From NCBI GenBank assembly GCA_963783335.1, contig CAWAND010000007.1, positions 12,151 to 76,150 of the forward strand: a stretch of 64,000 nt of DNA. The letters run 5' to 3'. The position numbers were made by a program, and so were the translations under genes. Under the pieces are notes generated by a model. It was not told the DNA's origin and made no database searches. It saw nothing but the letters and a program-made list of their open reading frames with translations. Positions 18,496 through 25,286 of this stretch are shown here, one piece after another (position 1 is the first letter of the stretch; each line of letters begins with the position of its first letter). Source of the stretch: CAWAND01 sp963783335 (GTDB lineage: Bacteria; Chloroflexota; Anaerolineae; Anaerolineales; E44-bin32).

Positions 18496-19769
18496 GCCAG
18501 CTGCTTCCAAATTGGCGACTTCTCACCGGCTGCGGCATGCGGCACCCGCAGCTTCAGAGCGTCGCTCAACTCGGATTGACGGATGACCCATGTCAGCAGT
18601 CCACGCCGCCTGAGTCGCTCCGAGACCCGGCCGATCTCACCAGCGGCGGCATTTTCAGATTCAAGGAGGACCACCCCAGCCCGAGCCGGTCGCCTCGATC
18701 CTTCTCCGGCCAGCAAGGGCTCGAACTGGGCCAGACGCGTGGATGGCGTGATGGCCATCAGGCTGGTTTCTCCGCCCAATCGGCGGCTGGCCAGACGAAC
18801 AAGGTCGGCCATATCCGTCTCGCCGGGCTGCACTTCGGCCAGGGCCGCCAGGATCTCCCATCGATGCGCTTCGCCTTGCCTCGGCGAGAGCCAGACCAGC
18901 CCCTCGGGCCCGACCGATGCCAGGCCCACCGATCGGCCTTCGGTCAGCCCGTACTCGGCCACAGACGCCGCCAACACCACACAGGCTTCCAAGGTTGAAT
19001 CGGGACCCTGACCTGTGTGATGAGAAGCCGTCATGTCGAGCACGATGAGCCAATCGCCCCGCGTCGCCCGGTCGAACTGGCGAATATGCAGCTCGCCGTA
19101 CTTAGCGGACGTCGGCCAGTGGATCCGACGCAGACTGTCCCCCGGCACGTAGGGCCTGACCTGGGCGGCTGCAACGCCCGACTCCGCTTGGGCCCGAGTT
19201 GTGCGCCCTTCTTCATCACGGCCCTGCGACAGGACCGGCAGTGACGACCAGGCGATGATGGGAGGCAGCACCAAGAGCGAGGCCGTCTGGGCCAGATTGA
19301 CTTCGACGTCAAACAGGCCAAACGGATCCCCTGTTTTCAGCGTGGTCGGCCCCAACACGAACCTGCCACGCTGATGGCAGATGATGCGTTCGTGCCACCG
19401 GAGAGACGTGCTGCGCCCGATGGCGAACGCTCGGCTCCGCCGGACCATCGGGACGCTGCTGCGGTCGATCAGCTCCACCCAGGGCGCGGGGAACGGGCTC
19501 CGGTTGACCAGGGTCAACCGCTCGAGCATTTGGTCGCCGACCTGGGACCAACGGAAGCGCGTCTCGCGCTCCAAACTCAGGCCTCCCGCCAAAGAGCGGG
19601 CCCAGATCCGGGCCAGCAGCCAGGCGCCGCCCAGCCCGACCAGCATGATGACCCAGCCGCGGTAGGGGAAAGTCAGCTGAACGCCGAGCATGACGAGCCA
19701 CAGGATGGGGACGAAACGTGAAGCGCCCTTCATCTTGAGCCGCGCCACGTGCGCCTCGGATTCGCTCAT
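18492..19769 (-). CDS. DUF58 domain protein
   Basis: 425 residues from ATG 19769, which overlaps the moxR stop (ATGA). Two membrane helices at about 20-55, then a beta-rich domain and the DUF58 signature RPYVPGDSLRRIHWPTSAK with downstream GELHIRQFD, leading into a vWA-like domain (DWLIVLDMTAS). DUF58 proteins partner MoxR ATPases. Translational coupling on both sides supports a complex with MoxR and the transglutaminase. Confidence 0.92.
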   Translation of the reverse strand: MSESEAHVARLKMKGASRFVPILWLVMLGVQLTFPYRGWVIMLVGLGGAWLLARIWARSLAGGLSLERETRFRWSQVGDQMLERLTLVNRSPFPAPWVELIDRSSVPMVRRSRAFAIGRSTSLRWHERIICHQRGRFVLGPTTLKTGDPFGLFDVEVNLAQTASLLVLPPIIAWSSLPVLSQGRDEEGRTTRAQAESGVAAAQVRPYVPGDSLRRIHWPTSAKYGELHIRQFDRATRGDWLIVLDMTASHHTGQGPDSTLEACVVLAASVAEYGLTEGRSVGLASVGPEGLVWLSPRQGEAHRWEILAALAEVQPGETDMADLVRLASRRLGGETSLMAITPSTRLAQFEPLLAGEGSRRPARAGVVLLESENAAAGEIGRVSERLRRRGLLTWVIRQSELSDALKLRVPHAAAGEKSPIWKQLA

Positions 19770-20755
19770 GGCATCTCTTCCCGGTCTGACCACGGGATGG
19801 GAACGCCATCGAGCATCTCTTCCAGGACGGTCTCTGCCTGAACGCCATGCAGCATCGCACTGGGTGCCAATACGACACGGTGGGCAAAGACCGGCACCAG
19901 CAGCTCCTTGATGTCATCCGGCAGCACGAACGTCCGGCCCGTCAACAGCGCCATCGCCTGGCCTGCCCGCGCCAGCATCTGGCTGGCGCGCGGGCTGGGT
20001 CCCAATGCAATCAGGGGATGGTTCCGCAGCTCATCGGCCAGCTGGCTGACATATGCCCTGGCTGCCCAGGAGATATGCACCCGTCTCACGACGGTCATGA
20101 GACGCGCCCATTCGACGACATCCATGATCTCCGGCGGGCTCGGCAGGCCCTCCCCGGCCAGGTACCGGTCGAGAATCGCCAGCTCACTTTGCCCCGACGG
20201 ATACCCGAGACGAATTCGGATGGCGAAGCGGTCCCGTTGGGCAGCCGGCAGCGGAAATGTGCCTTCCTGTTCAGCCGGATTCTGAGTTGCGATGATCATG
20301 AATGGGGAGGCCAACGCGTAGGTGGTGCCCTCCACGCTGACTTGCCCTTCGGCCATCGCCTCCAACAGGGCCGCCTGCGTGCTCGGGCGAGCTCGGTTGA
20401 TGTCATCCACCAACACCAGGTGAGCGTCCGCCAATGGGCCAGCATGGAAGGTGGCTTGAGCCGTGTCCCTGTCGACGACGGAAGCGCCCAACAGATCGCT
20501 GGGCAGGACATCGGAGTTGAACTGCACGCGCTGAAGACGGACGCCCAAGCTCCGGGCCAGAGCCGTCCCCAGCAGCGTCTTCCCCGTTCCCGGCACATCT
20601 TCAACCAACACGTGGCCGCCGGAAAGCACGCCGACAACCAGCATCCGAAGCGGGTCCCGACGCCCCAAGATGACGCTCGACAAGTTGTCCAGGAGCTCCC
20701 TGGCAGAGCGCCCTGCCGATCGCGCTTCGGACTCAGACAGTACGGGGGGGTTCAC
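19766..20755 (-). CDS. MoxR-family AAA+ ATPase
   Basis: 329 residues, GTG start at 20755. Walker A GTGKTLLG, Walker B LVLVDDINRA, sensor 1 IATQNP, and an arginine-finger region ending in AAQRDRFAIRI. MoxR ATPases act as chaperones for vWA/DUF58 partners. First gene of the operon moxR-DUF58-tgpA. Its start codon overlaps the stop of a truncated MFS reading frame upstream (GTGA), so translation may have been coupled to a lost gene. Confidence 0.93.
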   Translation of the reverse strand: MNPPVLSESEARSAGRSARELLDNLSSVILGRRDPLRMLVVGVLSGGHVLVEDVPGTGKTLLGTALARSLGVRLQRVQFNSDVLPSDLLGASVVDRDTAQATFHAGPLADAHLVLVDDINRARPSTQAALLEAMAEGQVSVEGTTYALASPFMIIATQNPAEQEGTFPLPAAQRDRFAIRIRLGYPSGQSELAILDRYLAGEGLPSPPEIMDVVEWARLMTVVRRVHISWAARAYVSQLADELRNHPLIALGPSPRASQMLARAGQAMALLTGRTFVLPDDIKELLVPVFAHRVVLAPSAMLHGVQAETVLEEMLDGVPIPWSDREEMP

Positions 20756-20979
20756 GCCAGGCCCACCTCACTGGTCGGTTCGGGCAGCCCGACCGGGCCG
20801 GCCAGCAGCTTGACATCGGCGCCAGTCGCCGAGCCACGCGACTGCACGCAGATCGGTTGCAGGGGGAAGACGCTGGAAAAGCCGACGGCCGTCGTCAGCT
20901 GGCCCAAGAAGACCACCAGCAGAGATCGGTGCCAGGAAACGGCTAGGCGTTTGCGCCACTTGCGGAAAGGGCACATCAA
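20752..20979 (-). pseudogene. Remnant of an MFS transporter N-terminus
   Basis: A 75-codon frame that reads like the first membrane helix and following loop of an MFS transporter (RSLLVVFLGQLTTAVGFSSVFPL, then VQSRGSATGADVKLLAG) and then ends abruptly. A full transporter would need about 350 more residues. The stop overlaps the moxR GTG. Interpretation as a deletion remnant is inference; alternatively it is a chance hydrophobic frame. Confidence 0.4.
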
Positions 20980-21120
20980 GGTCAGTCGAGCGACTCCTTG
21001 TCGTTAGCCGAGGATGATACCTCGGGCGTGATCCAGAGGGTAGACGACAAGACCGAGGCCGGTCGCATTGTTCTGATGGACCCTGGCCAGGCTGGACTGG
21101 CACCCAATGGACGATGCCGA

Positions 21121-21149
21121 TTGACATCCCAGCGGGCACTCAATAGACT
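21121..21149 (+). promoter_or_regulatory. Strong promoter giving a nearly leaderless mRNA
   Basis: TTGACA (21121-21126), 17 bp, TAGACT (21144-21149). Transcription would start near 21156, about 3 nt before the ATG at 21159. No Shine-Dalgarno is present, fitting leaderless translation. Confidence 0.6.
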
Positions 21150-21158
21150 TATCGCACT

Positions 21159-21392
21159 ATGGAGACACGCGACAAGACCGCCCATCTCATCCTGCGCGGC
21201 GAGCGCTTCGAAGTCCCTTCCGGAATGACCATCCGGGCGGCTTTGCAGCAGCATGCGATATCTCCTGAATTGGTGATCGCCACACGCCAGGGGCAGATGC
21301 TCACCGACGACGAACGCCTGGCCCCAGGAGATGAGATCAAGTTGGTGGCGGTCATCTCCGGCGGCGCTGCCTCGGGGAGCACCCCCTCATGA
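21159..21392 (+). CDS. Ubiquitin-like sulfur carrier (ThiS/MoaD/TtuB-like)
   Basis: 77-residue beta-grasp protein: LILRGERFEV, SGMTIRAALQQ, a central DDERLAPGDEIKLVAVISGG. Such carriers receive sulfur as a thiocarboxylate on the terminal glycine. Here the Gly-Gly is followed by eight more residues (AASGSTPS), so activation would need trimming or tolerate an extension. The gene overlaps ttuA by ATGA and so most likely feeds 2-thiolation of tRNA. The start is fixed by the leaderless promoter. The carrier role is well supported by context; the extension is what is odd. Confidence 0.82.
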   Translation: METRDKTAHLILRGERFEVPSGMTIRAALQQHAISPELVIATRQGQMLTDDERLAPGDEIKLVAVISGGAASGSTPS

Positions 21393-22333
21393 AATGCCGC
21401 AAGTGCGAGCGCAAAGCGGTCGTCAACATGCGGCAGCACAAGCTGGCACTCTGCGCCGACCACTACACCGACTGGATCCCCGATCAAACGCAGCGCTTCA
21501 TAGAAAAATACGCCATGTTCGGCCGCCAGGATCGAATCCTGGTGGCCGTTTCTGGCGGCAAGGACTCGCTTGCGCTGTGGGATGTGCTCACCAGGCTGGG
21601 CTATGAAGCCGATGGCCTGTACATCGGATTGGGGATCGACGGCGGTATCGGCTATTCCGACCAGTCGAAAACATACTGCGAAGACTTCGCCGAGGCGCGC
21701 GGCCTGAACCTGCAGGTCTACGATGTGGCCGAACGATTGGGTGCCCCCATCCCGCTGGCCGCCGAGAGCGTTCATCGAGGTCGTGGCCGCCCCTGCTCGG
21801 TGTGCGGCATGTCTCGACGCCACATCATGAACGCTGCCGCGGTTGACGGGGGCTACGACGTCCTGGCCACAGGCCACAATCTGGACGATGAGGCAGCCAC
21901 GCTCTTCGGCAACACGCTGCACTGGTCTCTCGAGCACCTCGCCCGGCAAGGACCCGTCCTGGAAGCGCGACAAGGGCTGGTCCGGAAGGTGAAGCCTTTC
22001 TGCCGCTTCTACGAGCGCGAAACGGCAGCCTACGCCCTGCTCCGGTCGATCGATTATGTCTATGACGAGTGTCCCCACGCCGAAGGGGCCAAGTCGATCT
22101 ACCACAAGCAGACTCTGAACAAAATGGAGGACGAACGCCCGGGGACCAAGCTCCAGTTCTACCTCTCATACCTGGCAGCCAAGGGCCAGGGAGCGTTCGG
22201 TGTGGCGGCCGATCCTGGCACTGAGCGACTCCACCCCTGCCCAACCTGCGGTCAGCCGACCACGGCGCCCGAACAATGCGCGTTCTGCCGAACCTGGGAC
22301 CAGGTGCGGGAGCGATCTGCCGACCCCGTGTAG
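21389..22333 (+). CDS. ttuA: TtuA-type tRNA 2-thiolation enzyme
   Basis: 314 residues. Domain order is typical of TtuA: N-terminal zinc ribbon (CRKCERK), PP-loop ATPase motif SGGKDS at about 54-59, a CSVCG pair near 136-139 and a Cys in YDECPH near 228 that together would hold the Fe-S cluster, then a C-terminal zinc finger (CPTCG...CAFC). It adenylates the wobble-remote U54 of tRNA in Thermus or U34 in NcsA relatives and receives sulfur from a ubiquitin-like carrier, here encoded by the overlapping gene. Which tRNA position is modified cannot be told. Confidence 0.92.
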   Translation: MKCRKCERKAVVNMRQHKLALCADHYTDWIPDQTQRFIEKYAMFGRQDRILVAVSGGKDSLALWDVLTRLGYEADGLYIGLGIDGGIGYSDQSKTYCEDFAEARGLNLQVYDVAERLGAPIPLAAESVHRGRGRPCSVCGMSRRHIMNAAAVDGGYDVLATGHNLDDEAATLFGNTLHWSLEHLARQGPVLEARQGLVRKVKPFCRFYERETAAYALLRSIDYVYDECPHAEGAKSIYHKQTLNKMEDERPGTKLQFYLSYLAAKGQGAFGVAADPGTERLHPCPTCGQPTTAPEQCAFCRTWDQVRERSADPV

Positions 22334-22386
22334 CGAGAGCCTTTGTTTCGCGCCTTGGCCTCAAGGTATCGGCTTTCAGCCTTCCC

Positions 22387-22395
22387 TGCTATGAT
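22387..22395 (+). promoter_or_regulatory. Extended -10 before the FAD oxidoreductase pair
   Basis: TGCTATGAT, 24 bp before the ATG at 22419. No clear -35. Confidence 0.4.
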
Positions 22396-22418
22396 CGACA
22401 ACAACAGGGGCAAAGGGC

Positions 22419-23693
22419 ATGTCACAACTCGTTTCAGGCGATCGTGTGTGCATCATCGGCGGTGGGCCCGCAGGCAGCTTCGCGGCCCTGGAGCTGCTCG
22501 AGGCCGCCCGACAGCACGATGTCCGCCTGAATGTGACCATCTTTGAACCTCGCCGGTTCTCCATCCCGGGTCCGGGCGGATGCAACCACTGCGCAGGCAT
22601 GCTCTCCCACCGGGTTCTGGACGGGCTGAACCGCCTCAACCTGGAAATCCCAAGCGATGTGCTGCAGGCCGAAATCAGCTCCTACGCTGTCCACCTTCAC
22701 GGCGAAACGCGAAGGGTGCGCGATTCCAACCCACAGCGGACCATACCGGCCGTCTATCGCGGCGCCGGACCTCGTGAACACATTTCAAAGAGAAGCGTGG
22801 CGAGTTTCGACGAGTTTCTGCTCCAGGCCGCATTGGAGCGAGGTGCCCGCAGGATCCCCCACCGGGCGGTGAAAGTTGCCTGGGATGGAGGACCGGTTGT
22901 CTATGCAGCTGGGCAAAAACATCCCGCCGATCTTCTGGTGCTCGCCAGCGGCGTCAACAGCCGTTCGCCGCTCGATGCGGACTTCGGCTACCGCCCTCCG
23001 CGGACAGCCGTCATGGCCCAAGATGAAATCCCCCGCCCGCCAAGCTGGCCAGCGGACCAGATCGACGCGTTCTTTCATCAACCGCCAGGGCTCATTTTCG
23101 GCGCGTTGATTCCCAAGGGGGAGTATCTGAACATCTCCCTGCTGGGCAAGGGCCTCCCGACCGACGCCGTCTCGGAATTCGTGGAAGCCAGGGGCCAGGA
23201 AGCCGGCCTCACCAGCCCGCCGCGCAGCCTGTGCGGCTGCACACCGCGCGTCGCCGTCAGGCCGGCGCAGCGCTATTATGGAGACAGATGGGTCGCTGTC
23301 GGTGATGCGGCGGCGACGCGTCTGTACAAAGATGGAATCGGATCGGCCATCACCACGTCCCGCGCCGCCATGGCTGCTGCCGTCGGAAAGGGCATTTCAT
23401 CTGGCGCCTTTCGGCGGCACTACGCGCCGGCGTTTCGAGCCGTCGCCCGGGACAACCTGTTTGGACGGATGATGTTTCGCATGTGGTCGATGACCCTGGA
23501 AAGTGAGCGATTGAGCAAAGCCTGGCTGCAAACCCTGGACATCGAAGCCGAATTGCCGGAAGAGAGGCGACGAATGCACCGCATCCTGTGGGGAATGCTC
23601 ACCGGGGACGAACAGTATGAGAGCCTGTTCTGGCAGGCAGTTCACCCGGCCATGCTGCTGACCACCGCCCGATCAATGTGGGCCGCACGCTGA
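22419..23693 (+). CDS. FAD-dependent oxidoreductase, geranylgeranyl-reductase-like (A)
   Basis: 424 residues. FAD-binding Rossmann motif GGGPAGSFAALE at the N-terminus and a second FAD contact WVAVGDAAATRLYKDGIGSAI near residue 290. A CNHCAG motif lies near residue 53, a feature of a subgroup of geranylgeranyl-reductase-family proteins. The closing 100 residues are helical. The stop overlaps the next gene (TGATG), so the two paralogous enzymes are made together. Substrate may be an isoprenoid or quinone; unproven. Confidence 0.8.
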   Translation: MSQLVSGDRVCIIGGGPAGSFAALELLEAARQHDVRLNVTIFEPRRFSIPGPGGCNHCAGMLSHRVLDGLNRLNLEIPSDVLQAEISSYAVHLHGETRRVRDSNPQRTIPAVYRGAGPREHISKRSVASFDEFLLQAALERGARRIPHRAVKVAWDGGPVVYAAGQKHPADLLVLASGVNSRSPLDADFGYRPPRTAVMAQDEIPRPPSWPADQIDAFFHQPPGLIFGALIPKGEYLNISLLGKGLPTDAVSEFVEARGQEAGLTSPPRSLCGCTPRVAVRPAQRYYGDRWVAVGDAAATRLYKDGIGSAITTSRAAMAAAVGKGISSGAFRRHYAPAFRAVARDNLFGRMMFRMWSMTLESERLSKAWLQTLDIEAELPEERRRMHRILWGMLTGDEQYESLFWQAVHPAMLLTTARSMWAAR

Positions 23694-24991
23694 TGGCGGG
23701 ACGACCGGGGACCTCTCTTGGCCCCCTTTCTGACGGCGGGCGGGTGGTCGTGCTGGGCGGCGGCCCGGCCGGCACCTCATGCGCCATTGCCCTCAAGCGG
23801 CTGGCCGGCGAGATGGGCCGCAAAGTGGGCGTCACCTTGCTCGAGACCAAGGAGTTCGTCGGGGAGCGCCATTTCAACGCTTGTGTGGGCGTAGTCTCAC
23901 CGCCCCTGGAATCGATCATGGTTGACGATCTCGGCGTACCCTTTCCCACCCACCTCAGCCGGGCGATCATTCGGGGCTATGTCCTGCACACCGAGCGCCA
24001 GCAGATCTGTTTGGATGACCCAGGTGAACCTTCGGTTGCCCTGCGGCGGGTGCAGCTGGATGCCTACATGCTGGACGCGGCCAAGCAACGAGACATCCAG
24101 GTCCGGCATGCGCGCGCCACCGATATGGAGTTTCACGATGATGGGGTCGTGGTCTACACCGACGCCGACCCGGTTGAAGGTGACGTGGTTGTGGGCGCCT
24201 TTGGATTGGACGAAGGCACGGCGGCCATTTTCCGCCGTTCCACGGGCTACCGACCGCCGGTGTCACTCAGCTCGATCGTCACCAAGATCCATCCCGGCGC
24301 CGATCTCATGGCGCGCATCGGCAGCCAGCTGCATGTCTTCTTGCCCCCCACCCGCGGCATCGAATTCGGCGCCATTACGCCCAAAGGCAACCACTTGACC
24401 CTCAACATCGCCGGGAGCGACGTGGATGCCCAGCTGATGGGCCAGTTCTTGCGCTGGCCGGTCTTGCGCCAGGTGTTGGACGGTGGCATCCTGGACCAGC
24501 CCGGCCAGGACAGCGATCTGCGATTTTACAAGGGGCGCTTTCCGCGCTCCCTGGCACAAAATGGCTTCGGTGATCGCTATGTGACCATCGGTGACGCCGC
24601 CGGATTGGTGCGGGCGTTCAAGGGCAAGGGGGTGACCTCAGCCATGCAAACCGGGGTGAGAGCCGCCCATGCTCTGCTTGAGAGCGGTTTGTCGGCCTCC
24701 GCCCTGGCGCGCCACTATGAAGCCGCCAATCAGGACATCATCCGCGATCTCCCCTACGGTCAGTTCATGCGTTGGACGACGATTTGGCTGGCACGCACCG
24801 GCTTGCTCAACGCCGTGGTCCGCGCCGCCGATGATTCACCACGCCTGCGTCGGGCGCTTTACGGAGCCGCCTCCGGGCATGCCCCCTACCGGCAGGTCCT
24901 GGGCGACAGCCTGGCACCATCGAGCATGACGGCCATCCTCTCCGCCCTGGCCGGCAGATCTGCTTCCGGACATCAGCCGAAGACTTTGTGA
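23693..24991 (+). CDS. FAD-dependent oxidoreductase, geranylgeranyl-reductase-like (B)
   Basis: 432 residues from the ATG at 23693, which overlaps the previous stop. It has GGGPAGTSCAIAL and YVTIGDAAGLVRAFKGKGV, the same two FAD motifs as the upstream enzyme, but the cysteine pair is reduced to a single Cys (HFNACVG). Sequence divergence is high, so this is an old duplication rather than a recent one. A heteromeric or sequential reductase pair is likely. A Rex-like palindrome overlaps its stop codon. Confidence 0.8.
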   Translation: MAGRPGTSLGPLSDGGRVVVLGGGPAGTSCAIALKRLAGEMGRKVGVTLLETKEFVGERHFNACVGVVSPPLESIMVDDLGVPFPTHLSRAIIRGYVLHTERQQICLDDPGEPSVALRRVQLDAYMLDAAKQRDIQVRHARATDMEFHDDGVVVYTDADPVEGDVVVGAFGLDEGTAAIFRRSTGYRPPVSLSSIVTKIHPGADLMARIGSQLHVFLPPTRGIEFGAITPKGNHLTLNIAGSDVDAQLMGQFLRWPVLRQVLDGGILDQPGQDSDLRFYKGRFPRSLAQNGFGDRYVTIGDAAGLVRAFKGKGVTSAMQTGVRAAHALLESGLSASALARHYEAANQDIIRDLPYGQFMRWTTIWLARTGLLNAVVRAADDSPRLRRALYGAASGHAPYRQVLGDSLAPSSMTAILSALAGRSASGHQPKTL

Positions 24992-25003
24992 AGTTTTTCA
25001 CAT
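24986..25003. promoter_or_regulatory. Rex-type palindrome, copy 3
   Basis: TTGTGAA-GTTT-TTCACAT, one mismatch. It overlaps the stop codon of the FAD enzyme, between convergent genes, so it is not in a normal promoter position. Confidence 0.45.
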
Positions 25004-25005
25004 AT

Positions 25006-25042
25006 TGAACAGAAACAGGGGCACAGCTGAGCTGTGCCCCTG
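25006..25042 (-). terminator. Hairpin between convergent genes
   Basis: Perfect 13-bp palindrome CAGGGGCACAGCT-G-AGCTGTGCCCCTG at 25016-25042. On the minus strand it is followed by TTTCTGTTC, so it best serves the copper operon; it may act both ways. Confidence 0.65.
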
Positions 25043-25067
25043 CGTGGAACTTGAAATGGGTCCCGGA

Positions 25068-25256
25068 TCAGGCCGGAGTGGGCTCCATCCCGGGATGCTC
25101 TTCCTGCCAATTCTCGATGTGGTAGTCGGGCGACTTGTCGAACGCTCCCTTGCAACCATCACAGCAGAAATAGTAGGTCTTGCCTTCATATTCCGATTTG
25201 GAATGCGAGGTCGTTTCGACCTCCATCCCGCAGACAACATCAAAAGCTTTCGACAT
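25068..25256 (-). CDS. YHS-domain protein of the copper cassette
   Basis: 62 residues, essentially one YHS domain: VVCGMEVE, YEGKTYYFCCDGCKGAFDKSPDYH. The conserved Cys and His residues suggest heavy-metal binding. AGGAGG precedes the ATG at 25256. It is the last gene after csoR and copA on the same strand (30 bp from copA), so it most likely hands copper to, or buffers it for, the ATPase. YHS domains beside CopA are common. Confidence 0.88.
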   Translation of the reverse strand: MSKAFDVVCGMEVETTSHSKSEYEGKTYYFCCDGCKGAFDKSPDYHIENWQEEHPGMEPTPA

Positions 25257-25286
25257 GCGACTTGCCTCCTAAGATGTGTTTCACGG

